A DNA stretch of 64,000 nucleotides from Entophlyctis helioformis (Eukaryota; Chytridiomycota; Chytridiomycetes; Chytridiales; Chytriomycetaceae), in NCBI GenBank assembly GCA_025526915.1, contig JAHLKH010000044.1:102431-166430 (forward strand), given 5' to 3'. The notes under the pieces are model-generated. The model was not told where the DNA came from, made no database searches, and saw only the letters and a program-made list of their open reading frames with translations. Position 1 is the stretch's first letter. Each line of letters begins with the position of its first letter. Made by a program: the position numbers and the translations under genes. This document shows, one piece after another, positions 11,301-23,806 of the stretch.

Positions 11301-12650
11301 CACGCTTGTTCTCGGCACCAGAGCGGCCAATGTTTTCAGATCCAGCCAAGTCGACGAGATTGAGCTTGCCAACCTGCTCGAGATGAACCGGTCAGAAGCG
11401 ATCACCCCGCCCAACACACAGCTACTCTTCTCAACCGACTGACCTTGACCAATTCTTCGCCCTGCGGCGTCGACTCCTTTGTGTGAACGGTGATGGAGAA
11501 GATGGCATGCGAGCGACTGGCCAACGGCACGTGTCAGCCACGGTTTATGGCAACAGGTGCAGACCATCAGAGAGCCAACCTGGACGCGTGGTTCATCTTG
11601 GTGAATGCAGTCTGGCGCTTGTTGGAGCCATTCTGCAGAATGGTGATGACGTCGGATGCATTCTTGACAAGCAGCTCTTCAAGGCCCTGGATGACGACGG
11701 ATCCTTTTCTGGTGTTGTCTTCATACACACGCAGCTTCCGTGGCTCGTTGTCAGGCGTCAGCAGGTCATTAAGCTCCTCATTGTAGAGCTCCATGAACTG
11801 CATGGCAATTCGAGATTGGCCCGTGTCAGCATGCATTCAAGTGAGCATGTGCGCATGCGTGGATGGACAGATGCAATGCGGACATGCAGACATACCGAAA
11901 CGCGGACCGAGTATTCGCAGTTTCGCGCTCGAGGGTCTCAAACAGAGACTGCAGAGCTCTAGGGACGATGCCAGCGTTGACGCTCGAGGCGGTCGACAGA
12001 TCGCCCTCCATGGTGTGGGTCTTGCCCGTTCCTGTCTGTGCAGGGCAAGCAGATCAGCCCAAAGCCACGCCAGCCATGCGAGCCGTTGGATAGACAGACT
12101 TGCCTGGCCGTATGCAAAAATGGTGCAGTTGAAGCCTCCAAGCACCTGCAGGCAGTCCAAAGAATAAGTCGCATGACTGAGCACGCAGCAAGATGCCTGG
12201 ATGCGCATACCTCTGTGAGCATGCCCGAGACGACCTCGTGAAAGACGGTGGCCTGGTCGACCTCGGGGCCAAAGACACGATCAAAGTGGTACGACTTTGA
12301 GGGCGACGAGTCTTGCTGCGACGGCATGCGCAGAAGAAGCTCCTTCCTGTTGGGTGTGGCATTGACGCAGCTGGGACTGTTTTCTCGAATCTCCTTGTCG
12401 CTCAGCGGTCTGCCGCCGGTCACCACCACCGCAGCCAGCATCCGACGATGCACCAGACGAGCGGGTCAGCAGACGAGCAGCGGGCAGCAAACGAGCGGCG
12501 GATAGGCCGAGGCCGGCAGACAGGCGCAGAAGGGCAGGGCCAAGGAGGCGCAGAGCAGGGTGGACGTAGTGCAACATGCGGTTGCACGGACCTGATGCGG
12601 ACCACGACGGCCACGTTGGTCTCTTTGGACTCTGGAGCGTGCGAAGCCAT
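8339..12650 (-). CDS. Kinesin-5 (BimC/Eg5/Cut7 family) spindle motor
   Basis: Kinesin-5 is the bipolar plus-end motor that slides antiparallel spindle microtubules apart. Motor exons (minus) are 12650-12592, 12409-12211, 12145-12104, 12035-11896, 11810-11580, 11516-11444, 11373-11275, 11205-11103 and 11030-10834, then stalk exons 10773-10475, 10408-9889 and from 9821 down. Motifs include [10 protein letters not shown] then [70 protein letters not shown] and [16 protein letters not shown]. The stalk is coiled coil. The tail has a BimC box ([16 protein letters not shown]), the Cdk1 target that helps spindle loading. The intron 12036-12103 has a GC donor. The intron 11811-11895 starts GT but ends CG. 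Tail coding sequence between about 9620 and 8890 changes frame several times without introns, so that part is broken as given. The 3' end faces the PANK4-type gene 158 bp away. Confidence 0.92.
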
Positions 12651-14580
<1,930 letters not shown>

Positions 14581-14682
14581 CAATGGACAATAATACACGC
14601 TCGCAAGAATGCCTTTGCTTGATTGGTTGGAAAGAAGAGTTTTCTGGAGCATGGGATGGCATTGCCAGCAAGGCGTGTCCAT

Positions 14683-16199
14683 TTACTTGCTGACAGCCTT
14701 GAGCTGGGTGTCTGTAGAGTTTACACGCAATCAGCCATCGTGCCAGCACAACTGTGGCATTTATGCATGGCATGGCATGGCAGACCGGCTTACATCCACC
14801 CATGAGAGACGTGACAGAGCCAGCCAGACCAACAATGCCCGACTCGAGCTTGATGTACTCGAGCGACGAAGCAGGAATGAGAATGTCGAGCGAGTCTTGC
14901 ACGGCCGCATAGACGAGCGCACCCTTCTCGCTGTCCCATTGTGCATTCCGATGAGGTGAGCAGCGTGCGCATGACAGTACGAGATAGAAGCACACCATCG
15001 AACAAACCTCTCGAGCTGGGCAACCGACTTCTTGACATTGGCAAGCTCCTCGGACTTGACAGCCCCTTGAGCCGCAACAGACTTTTGGAGCTTCTTCTCC
15101 TGGGTCAAACGGATGTTGACCGCGTTGATCTTGTACGCACCGCCAATGAGCGACGCCAAGAGCGCGATGAACCAGAATCTGTTGCCGCGTGCCTGGATGT
15201 CCTTGATGGACTCGAACTTGTACAGACCGATCGAGTGGATCTGTCCCGTTGCGCAGGAGACACGCGGTTAGAGGGTATTGCGCGTGCATGCATGCAGCAA
15301 AGGGCGGGATGGACAGCGACCGACCAGCTGCAGCAGATCAAAGGTGAGCCAGAGACCCATGCTGACGTTCTTGCCGACCGTTGTGGCGCGGATGATCTCG
15401 TCCTTGATCGTGAGCGACTTTTGGGCATTACGGAAGAACTCGATCTGGCGGCCCGCACGCATCACTGTCGTTTGTGCCATGCATGCGAGATGAGTGGGCC
15501 AGGCAGGAGATGCCGGCCAGCGTCAAGCTGGCGTGCTGCGGCAGGCAGCAGATCTGGATATGGCTGCTCACTCTTGCGGGTCTGGCCAGCTGCCGCCATG
15601 AGCGCGGTGATGCGGGCAATGTTCTCCTTGGTGAAGCCGTTCCTCTGGCCATACCAGATGAGGAAGCGGGAAAAGTACTGGAGGAAGCTGTCGAGCAGCA
15701 GCAGCAGCAGCCAGCAGCAGCAGCAGCCGAGCAGACAGAGTTCCGACAGACAGACGCACATGACAGGTCAAGCGGTCACGGGGAAGTATAATTGGCGGCT
15801 GGTCAGTGAGCCGCTGGCATGTGAAGACGGTTGCAGCTGAGCAAGAAGCGGCTTGTTGCCTCGCACACCGTGCAGCCGTGCCGATGCTGGACAGACGCAA
15901 GGACGCAGAGGCACCACGGACAGTGCTGCTTACCGGTTGATTCTGTCACGGCCTTGGTAGATGTGTGGTTGCACAGACACGCCAGCGACGACGACGACGA
16001 CGACGACACGACGACGACGACGACGACGTTGATGCCAGCCATCAGAGCGTCAGTCACGGGCCGCACACGCTCGGGCCGTGCAGAGGCAAGCAAGAGAGGG
16101 GCATTCCATGCGATGGCATGCCATGCAACACAACGCACCGACAGCCGTGGACAAGTACTTGACGGTGAGGTCGGTGGAGCGTACCAGCGCGGAGGACAT
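14683..16199 (-). CDS. PEX11: Peroxisomal membrane protein PEX11
   Basis: PEX11 remodels and elongates peroxisomal membranes before fission. Seven exons on the minus strand (16199-16139, 15952-15934, 15687-15572, 15464-15325, 15240-15008, 14930-14794, 14711-14683) give 244 residues. The N-terminus MSSALVRSTDLTVKYL continues through a 19 nt exon (GRDRINR) into FLQYFSRFLIWYGQRNG, then FFRNAQKSLTIKDEIIRATT and the membrane segment RFWFIALLASLIGGAYKINA. The C-terminal exon pair encodes the hydrophobic LESGIVGLAGSVTSLMGGY ending TQLKAVSK. The first intron (186 bp) contains a GAC/CGA repeat near 15985-16030. The start is 238 bp from the divergent kynureninase gene. Length matches fungal PEX11 proteins (about 235-245). 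Confidence 0.92.
15985..16030. repeat. (GAC)n trinucleotide microsatellite in PEX11 intron 1
   Basis: Roughly fifteen GAC/CGA units with one interruption lie inside the first PEX11 intron. They would read as poly-Asp or poly-Thr if translated, but no exon model needs them. Confidence 0.85.
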
Positions 16200-16437
16200 T
16201 GTCGAGTTTGGCAGGCAGGCCGAAAGGCACCGCGTCGTCCATACCATTGCCCGTGAGAGTCACGTGCCTCCATGTGACCCGCAGTCCATCCGGCGATTTC
16301 GACTCAGCGATGACCTGATCTGTGATCCTCACAATCGACGAACAGTGTGTAGGTGGCATGCCCGTGCGTGTGCGCCGTCGACTGGCAGCCCATGCAGGCT
16401 GCTGACTCGTAGGCCATGGCATGGCACGCAGACCCAG
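16200..16437. promoter_or_regulatory. Divergent promoter region, PEX11 / kynureninase, with CACGTG box
   Basis: This 238 bp gap contains a CACGTG palindrome at 16261-16266 followed by CATGTGACCC. The same core occurs in two other divergent gaps of the window. A bHLH or Cbf1-type site is the usual reading; binding is not shown. Confidence 0.5.
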
Positions 16438-18151
16438 ATGGCTGCTCAGATCAAGTCGCTTGCCCAGTCGTCGGCCCTCAAGGCAGACAGCCTCGAGTTC
16501 GCCCGCCTGCTCGACGCTCAGTCGACGACGTTCCGCTCAGACTTTTGTGTGCCCAAGGTCGCCACTGTCTCGACCCACCCGCACGGTACGTTGTCCGCCA
16601 GTGCCAGCTGCTGCCATGGGCTGCCAAGCCAAGCCATATCGTGCCTTGCCAAGACATGCCGTGCCTTGCCGTGCCTTCCTCGCTCCACTCAGTGCACGTT
16701 GTTCTGATGGCTGACTTTCACGGCACTCGCTGCCCGAGCAGAGCTGTCGCCAGAGCAGGCCGCCAGCGAGTCCATCTACCTGTGCGGCAACTCGCTGGGC
16801 CTGCAGCCCGCCGCCACCCGCACCCTTATCAACCAGGAGCTCGACGTCTGGTCAGAACGGTGAGCCACACTCACGCTCTCGCCTGCGTGACCTGAAGAGC
16901 CCCGTGGCTCACACATGACCGCCGACGCGCACTGCCTTTTGTCGATGACGACTTCCATCCAGCGGCGTTCACGGCCACTTTGAGCACCGTTTTGGCCGCC
17001 CGTGGGTCTCGATCGACGACCACGTCATTGAGCAGTCGGCCAAGATTGTCGGAGCGCACGCAGACGAGGTGGCCATCATGAACTCGCTGACCGCCAACCT
17101 GCATTTCCTCATGGTGCCGTTCTACCGCCCGACGCCGACGCGCTTCAAGATCCTGCTGGAGGCCAAGTCGTTCCCGTCCGACTACTACGCGCTCGAGTCG
17201 CAGGCACGCTTCCATGGATACGACCCTGCCGAGGCGCTCATCCAGCTGTCGCCGCGCGCAGGCGATTTCACGCTGCGCACCGAGGACATCCTCGAGACGA
17301 TCAGCAAGCACGGCGACCAGATTGCGCTTGTCATGTTCAGCGGCGTGCAGTACTACACGGGCCAGTGGTTTGAGATGGAAAAGATCACCACTGCCGCCAA
17401 GGCCAAGGTAAGGAGTGGGCGGTGGCTGGCTGGTCATTCTGCCGTGTGCGTCGATCTGATAACCAACTCTATCCATTCTGACCCAACTCGACCGCAATGC
17501 TTCTCTCTATCGCTGCAGGGATGCATTGTTGGATTCGATCTGGCGCACGCCGTCGGCAACGTGCCCATGTCGCTCCACGACTGGGACGTTGATTTCGCAT
17601 GCTGGTGCTCGTACAAGTACCTCAACTCGGGCCCCGGCGGCATCGGCGGCGCGTTTGTGCACAACAAGCATGCCAAGGACAACACGCTCAAGCGCTTCGC
17701 CGGCTGGTGGGGCTCAGACCCAGAGTCCAAGTTCCTCATGGACAACACGTTTGTGCCGATCGCGGGCGCCAACTCGTACAGACTGTCCAACCCGTGCGTG
17801 CTCGCCGTCGTGGCCATGGCCGCGTCGCTGCAGGTGTTTGGCAAGACGGACATGCAGACGCTGCGCCAAAAGTCGCTGCTGTTGACCGGGTTCCTGGAGC
17901 TGCTCCTCGACGAGGTGCGCGGCGACAAGTTCCAGATCATCACGCCGAGAGACCCTGCGCAGCGCGGGTGCCAGCTGTCGCTGCTCTTCACCAGCGCAGA
18001 AACCACCCAGCGCGTCTTTGCCGAGCTCAGCCGGCAGGGCGTTGTGTGCGACGAACGCAAGCCCGATGTCATCCGCATCGCCCCTGCCCCCCTCTACAAC
18101 ACGTTCGAGGACGTGCACCACTTTGTGCGCATCGTCTCTGCCGCTCTCTGA
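16438..18151 (+). CDS. KYNU: Kynureninase (PLP enzyme of tryptophan catabolism)
   Basis: Kynureninase cleaves kynurenine or 3-hydroxykynurenine to anthranilate or 3-hydroxyanthranilate plus alanine, feeding de novo NAD synthesis. Exons 16438-16585, 16742-16859, 16963-17407 and 17519-18151 give 447 residues, the normal length. Motifs include [87 protein letters not shown] and [16 protein letters not shown], the last holding the PLP-binding lysine (K in SYKYLN). Also clear are [16 protein letters not shown] and [19 protein letters not shown] near the end. No other NAD-pathway gene is nearby. The enzyme is normally cytosolic. The stop is 163 bp from the convergent eS4 stop. Confidence 0.97.
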
Positions 18152-18314
18152 TCCGCATCCATAAATCATCATATCACCTCCAACCGTCGTGCCTATCCGT
18201 CTGTAAGAAACACTGCAGCTCACGGGCGGGCACTGGTGGCCAAGCAGACAAGCGAGAACTGAAAAGGGAATAATAGGTTGTAGAAGACTTTCAGTACAGA
18301 GTCCACAGGCTTGC

Positions 18315-19817
18315 TTACTGCTGGGCAGCGAGCTTCTCGCGGCGTCTGTCGCGCTCCTCCGAGATGGTGAGCTTGACACCCTTGCCCTTGGGGAGAGAGA
18401 TCCAGGCCTTGTTGCCCTGGCCAATGACGAACACGTTCTGCATGCGGGTGGCAAAGGAGCGGTCGAGAGCGTCCTTGATGTGAACAACCTCGAAACCACC
18501 GTGGTGCTTCTCACGGTGGGTGATGACACCAACACGGCCCATGTTACGACCGCCAGTGACGTAGGCAACGTTGCCAGTGTCGAACTTGATGAACTCGGTG
18601 AACTTGCCAGTCTCAATGTCGACCTTGACGGTGTCGTTGACCTTGACGGCGGGGTCGGGGTAGCGGATGGTGCGGCCGTCGTGCGTGACGATGTAGGGGA
18701 TGGCCTTGGCACCAAGCTTGAGGGAGCGGACCTTGCAGAGCTTGTACTTGGACTCCTCCTCAGAGATGCGGTGGATGGTGAAGCGGCCCTTGACGTCGTA
18801 GACAAGACGGAAGTTCTCGCCAGTCTTCTCGATCGAGATGACATCCATGAAACCAGCGGGGTAGGTGTGGTCGGTTCTGACCTTGCCGTCGACCTTGATG
18901 AGACGCTGCTGGAGGATAGCCTTGGTCTCCTTGTTGGTCAGGGCGTAACGCAGACGGTTGCGGATGAAGACAATCAGGGGAAGGCACTCGCGGGTCTTGT
19001 GGGGACCAGCAGAGGGCTTGGGGGCCCAGGTGCCAGTGAGCTTGTCAAGCATCCAGTGCTTGGGAGCATTGAGCTGTAGTCACGGAAAGCAGGCAGATGG
19101 GAGTCGTCAGCATCATGATCCTGCCCTCTCGGCCGACACGCCCAACAACCACGTCCGGCAAGACAGCGCAGAGCAGAGTACTCGATCGATGCCTGCAGCA
19201 ACAGCAAAAGTCCAGACAGTCGCCGCCACCGTGGTCGTCGTTGCAGTTGGTCGCTGGAGCAAGTCGCCGCAGCGGAGGAGCCGGCGGCTGGACAGCAGCT
19301 GCCGCTACTGTTGCTGTTGAATGCACACAGACAATGCAGTTGGTTGCAGCGGCAGTCGTCGGCCAGCCGGTCGAGTGTCCAGTCGAGTGTCCAGGTGCCG
19401 AGTGCGGCTGAGTGCCGGTGCGTGCTCTGTGGGTGCGGCTGACTGCAGAGGAGCGCCGGTGGTTGTGCGCTGTGCTGTGCTGTACTATGCTGTGCTGTAC
19501 TGTGCTGTGCTGCAGGCACCGACGCAGAATCAGGCCGGCCATGCAAGGCGCCTGAATCGAGTGCTCCACACAGCAGCAAGAGCAAGTCAACTGGCTGGCC
19601 ACGTACGCGCTTCAAGTGCTTCTTCGGCCCACGACCCTGTGGACGAGAGGAATCATCGGGTTAGTCCTCTGTACTGGTGGATGGGATGGGCAGCCTGGTG
19701 GACGGCACGGATGGGATGGGATGGGATGGGATGGGATGGCCCATCCATCCATCCGTCCTCGAGGCCGTCCACCGCGCGAATCGATTTGCGGCAGCAGCTG
19801 GGTGCGCAACTCACCAT
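18315..19817 (-). CDS. RPS4: Cytosolic ribosomal protein eS4
   Basis: eS4 (RPS4) is a small-subunit ribosomal protein with S4-like and KOW folds. The model is three coding exons on the minus strand: 19817-19815 (the ATG alone), 19636-19607 ([10 protein letters not shown]) and 19073-18315 ([14 protein letters not shown] to the stop), totalling 263 residues, the same as animal eS4. Motifs [56 protein letters not shown] and [18 protein letters not shown] leave no doubt. The initiator codon sits directly before a strong GTGAGT donor, and no other ATG in frame precedes GRGPKK. Introns are 178 bp (with an ATGGG repeat) and 533 bp, long for this window, as often seen in ribosomal protein genes. The start is 176 bp from the divergent ALG5 gene. 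Confidence 0.96.
19711..19739. repeat. (ATGGG)n pentanucleotide repeat in eS4 intron 1
   Basis: About six perfect ATGGG units, flanked by further GATGG copies and a short CCATC inverse run, lie in the first eS4 intron. The run is short and internal. Confidence 0.85.
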
Positions 19818-19993
19818 TTTGATTCGATAGTGTGGAGGAAACGAAAAGCGCCGCGCCAAAGTTCAAGACACCAGAGTGCCAGACCAGCCAAAAGTGATCC
19901 GTCCAATCAGAGCAGCCGCCCTTGTCACGTGATCAGTTCGACTGACTTGCACAAGCTTGCTGTTGCCTGCCCCTCAATCCAGCCGAGATCCCG
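19818..19993. promoter_or_regulatory. Divergent promoter region, eS4 / ALG5, with CCAAT and CACGTG boxes
   Basis: The 176 bp gap has CCAATCAGAG at 19903-19912 and a palindromic GTCACGTGAT with CACGTG at 19926-19931. The pair resembles the combination found between TMEM94 and Miro. NF-Y and bHLH/Cbf1 binding is inferred from motif identity. Confidence 0.6.
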
Positions 19994-21314
19994 ATGAGCC
20001 TGGCGCCAACGACGATTGTGGGTGCGGCGCAGATGGCTGCTGCCCTGGCTGTTGCAGCCGTGTCCGCTGCCGTGGCCTTTGTGCTCGCGCTGTCGCCCAC
20101 GCCGCGCAAGCCGCTGCCCTCGGAACGCCAGTTCCGCAACGTGCTGGCAGACACCGGCCACCTGCCGTTTCCGCTGCTGTCGGTCGATACGGCCTCGATG
20201 ACCACCGCAACGGCTGCAACGGCTGCAACCACAGCCCCATCCAACGGCAATGCATTGAGACAGCGCACATCGGCCGAACCAGAGGCATCCGCCCGGCAGC
20301 ACGTCAGCCTGTCGGTCGTTGTGCCTGCGTACTGCGAGGAGGCCCGCCTGCCCATCATGCTCGAAGAGACGCTTGGCTACCTCGATGCACGGCTGGCTGC
20401 AAACCCCGCCACCTTCTCGTACGAAGTCATCATCGTCGACGACGGCAGCAAGGACTCGACCACACAGGTCGCTCTGTCGTGTGCAAAGTCGCATCTCGCC
20501 AAGAAGCTTGCTCTGCCCAAAGGCACCGCGGCAAGTGCCACCGCCAACATCAACGCCCTGCGGGAAATCCGAGTCATGACGTTTGAGCGCAACAGAGGCA
20601 AAGGCGGTGCTGTTGCACAGGTAATTCAGCCGCATTGCCAAGCGTGCCGAGATGGAATGCATACTTGCTGCTTAAGCTGCCGCTGCTGCTGACCGTCGTC
20701 GTCGTTTGCGCTTGGGCAGGGTATCCTCGCCTCTCGTGGCGATCTCGTCCTGTTTGCCGATGCTGATGGCGCCACGCGATTCTCAGACGTTGAGGGCCTT
20801 GAGCGGGAGATCCGTGCCATTGCCACGCCGAAACGCAATCTGGGCGTCGCCATTGGCTCGCGTGCACACATGGTCAACACCGAGGCGGTCGTCAAGGTGA
20901 GCATGATTGGCCGCTTCGACTGTCGACTTGCTGTGCATCTCACAAGCTTGCCACTGCATACAGCGATCGTTTATCCGCAACTTCCTCATGAGAGGATTCC
21001 ACATGCTGGTGTACCTTCTCGGCATCAGATCAATCCGCGATACCCAATGCGGATTCAAAATGTTTACTCGAGGTGCTGCGGCTCGCATCTTTACCAACAT
21101 GCATGTCGAGGGCTGGATCTTTGACATTGAGGTGCTCATCCTCGCGTCCAAGTGCGGCATCCCCATCGCAGAGGTGCCTGTCACGTGGCACGAAGTCGAT
21201 GGCACCAAAATGTCTCTGCTGCGCGATTCAATCCAGATGCTGGTGCAGCTCGTCATGATCCGGCTCAACTACCTGCTCGGCTTCTGGTCTATTCCCAAAG
21301 ACTGTCGGCAGTAA
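19994..21314 (+). CDS. ALG5: Dolichyl-phosphate beta-glucosyltransferase
   Basis: ALG5 transfers glucose from UDP-glucose to dolichyl phosphate on the ER membrane, making the donor for the last three glucoses of the N-glycan precursor. Exons 19994-20620, 20720-20896 and 20964-21314 give 384 residues. A signal-anchor helix (residues about 10-32, [19 protein letters not shown]) precedes an Ala/Thr-rich linker, then the GT2 fold: [89 protein letters not shown] and [14 protein letters not shown]. The DADGA motif supplies the metal-binding aspartates. The end ([19 protein letters not shown]) matches ALG5 rather than DPM1. A polyadenylation signal AATAAA follows at 21327. Confidence 0.96.
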
Positions 21315-21326
21315 TATTCTCGTGTC

Positions 21327-21332
21327 AATAAA
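21327..21332 (+). terminator. ALG5 polyadenylation signal
   Basis: AATAAA lies 13 bp after the ALG5 stop codon, inside the convergent gap to the seven-TM gene. Confidence 0.6.
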
Positions 21333-21488
21333 CGTTAGCCACACATGGATTCCTGCCCGTCGCTTGTTGCATACAGTGCTGGCCTTGATGCCAGGACTTT
21401 TGGTGTTGCAAGAGGGCCCCATATGCACAAGAAAACTGTGAAAGGGATGGCAAGGCACGGCAACAAGCCACATTCGCATTTAACGTGT

Positions 21489-22895
21489 CTATTGAATGGA
21501 TACATCAACAGGATCATCGTCCGTGACAGAGGCAGCGGCTTTGATGGGTCGGGCGGCTGGTTGGTTGGTGGATGGCCGATTGTCTTTATCAGACCCTGTT
21601 GAGCTAATGATTTGCGTTCTGATGCACAGCGACTTGAGGTTCTTGATGATCACCCAGATCAAGATGACCCCAAACACAGATATGCTGCCACTGATGCATG
21701 TCAGGGCTTGTGCCTATTGATCCATCCATTCACAATGTGAGCGACGCGTCCAGCTGTGCACTGTGGATCGGCGCAGACAAGCGTACCTTGCGCCAGCCAG
21801 CCGAAGGCGGCGGCCGTACTGCTGCATCGGCAAATGACGAGCTGAGGATGATCCCAGGGATGTGCAGGATGTACAGCACAAGGTACACTGCAAGGCGGAT
21901 CACAGCCACTTGTGCTGGCCTACGTTGCGGAAACAGCTTCCCAATGATCCAGGACAAGAATGAACGAATCGCCGAAGGTGCATGAGGTGTGTCGCCCGGC
22001 TGAGCTGTTCCGGTTGTTTCAGTAGCCAAAGACGTCGTCATATCAGTATTGCTGAGGTCATGGGCGCTGTTGAATTGGTTAAGATTACGGACGAGAGAAA
22101 CAACTGCGAATGTGCACACACACTCGCATCCAGCATTTGCAATCGCAGCTGTTCATATGCGTGGTCAGTTGCGACCCACAAACGACAAGGCACGCTTCTG
22201 ATCGCACTCACTATATGCGAAGACGGTGGCTGAGTACCATCTGCCACAGAGCGTCAGCGCCAGATCAGCGAATCGACACACCGCCCAACTCACTTTGCTG
22301 CCCAGTTCTGCTCGGTCGGACTGAGGAACAAGGAGTAGTAGAATAGCCTTGGCGTGAACATTCCGAGAAAGAGGGTCGTGCTTACGCAATAATACGCGGT
22401 AGGGACCCATCTGTACAGCAGCTGTTGTCTTCTGGTCAATGACAGCCACGCGCTGATCGTCGCATTACGTCAATTCGAATTGCAGCCAAACCTTTATCTG
22501 GCTGAACAGGTTCAGAAGGAAATACTTGTCGCGCAATGGAAGTGAGTGGATGGCACGCAGAGGGCACGGGTAGAAGACAAGAGCGGATGCCGTACCATTG
22601 TAATCGCCTGGCTGAAGTACGCACCGACAAATAACAAAACCACGCGCATGATGAGTAGGTTGATATGGATGTAGAAGAAGGTGCAGATGACGAGCGTGGT
22701 TTCGTAGAGCGTCAAGACGGTCGAAAGAATCAGGAACGTGCCGGTGAAGAGTGTGCGGGCACGGGCGAAATGCATAGCTGCGTCATAGAGGAACCAGAAG
22801 ACTGCAGGCCAAACGAAAGCAACGATGAGGGTTGCAATCCATTCCTCTGCCTGGTTGAAGCGAGGAGGGTCAAAAGGTATCTGGATAGACGGCAT
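21489..22895 (-). CDS. Predicted seven-transmembrane protein of unknown function
   Basis: I do not recognise the family. A phase-consistent model of seven exons (22895-22596, 22524-22492, 22421-22386, 22307-22294, 22240-22212, 22148-21787, 21713-21489) gives about 332 residues. Hydrophobic segments include WIATLIVAFVWPAVFWFLY, TLFTGTFLILSTVLTLYETT, a third starting LVICTFFYIHINLLIM, one around YSATVFAYTAIAN and CTFAVVSLV, RLAVYLVLYILHIPGIILSS and ISVFGVILIWVIIKNLK. The layout (short N-terminus, TM bundle, polar 45-residue tail ending DDDPVDVSIQ) recalls a GPCR. The small exons (33, 36, 14, 29 nt) rest on splice phase alone and could be misdrawn. The stop faces the ALG5 stop 174 bp away. A CCAAT box lies at 23013-23017 upstream. 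Function is not assigned. Confidence 0.6.
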
Positions 22896-23806
22896 CGCAA
22901 GTATCTCTGGCGAGTGCTGGAGTGGAGGATTGGGATGAATCTAGTCGATGCGCGAACCCGGCTCGTCGTTTGGGATATGTGTTTGTGGATCAGGCAGGAA
23001 ACAACCGGGTAGCCAATGACTGGATGGAGTGCTTCGCATTTCCAAACTTCCGAGACTCAGACAGGATAGCACGAACCAAGCTCAGATCACGGCGAGCCTG
23101 GTGGTGCCACGTCCAACTTAAAGACTGCCTTGCTCACTGGGCCACTCAATGGCGATGCATGTGTGGCGACGCACCGGTTGCTGGCAGACTCGAGAATCAG
23201 GACAGATGGGAACGTGTACGTGGATTCATATTGCGCGTGTCTGCTGCTGCTATTGTTCGCTCAAAGACCAAGACGCGATGCTTGGATGGCCTGCACGACA
23301 CCAGACAGCAGACCGTGGCAGCCGGGCCACAGAAGCAGCGACAGACGAGCCCGTTGACGACGCACGGTGTGTGAATGGTGTCCGTTGCAAGGCAGATGAC
23401 CAGCCACAACACAGCACTCGGCATTCTTGACGGACATGACAGCGTTGTCCCGACCATGCCCTCAGTGGCTGGCAGTGCCCGAGGCAACGATGGCGACTGA
23501 TTGCCACCTGCGTTGCCCACAAGGCTTGCACTGCCCGCCACCGACTTTGTTCCTTTATGCCTGCTTGCCGTGCGACGAGATGGTACTTGACTTGCAGGAC
23601 AACGAAACAGCAGTACGATCCCAGTCGGATTTATCGGGAATAGCAGAGCAGGTCTAGAGTGAACAGTCCGAGAATGAGAGGATTGGTGCTCACTGGAGAT
23701 CCAGCCACACGCCATCATTGGACGCAGCATGTCAATGCGATGCGTGCCTGCCCCTCACCATGCTTTGTGTCGGATCGCAGCGTTGCCCGAGATCTCAACA
23801 CCGACC
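22896..23806. promoter_or_regulatory. Long divergent gap between seven-TM gene and mtEF-P gene
   Basis: This 911 bp stretch is the longest divergent gap of the left part. It has a CCAAT box (23013-23017) suitably placed for the seven-TM gene. Open frames on both strands lack family motifs and read as shadows. I see no tRNA or repeat in it. A 5' non-coding exon of either gene is possible. Confidence 0.4.

Noticed and set aside
15985..16030. GAC repeat as a poly-Asp coding exon
   Set aside because: It lies in the PEX11 intron between exons joined in phase; no exon model needs it.
19074..19606. Intronic snoRNA in the 533 bp eS4 intron
   Set aside because: Long ribosomal protein introns often host snoRNAs, but I found no convincing C/D or H/ACA box pair; ATGATGC near the 3' end is not a proper C box.
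19711..19739. ATGGG repeat as telomeric or centromeric sequence
   Set aside because: It is a short run inside an intron of a ribosomal protein gene, flanked by unique sequence.
23000..23806. Separate gene in the gap between the seven-TM and mtEF-P genes
   Set aside because: Frames on both strands lack motifs and splice structure; the CCAAT box and position fit a promoter better.
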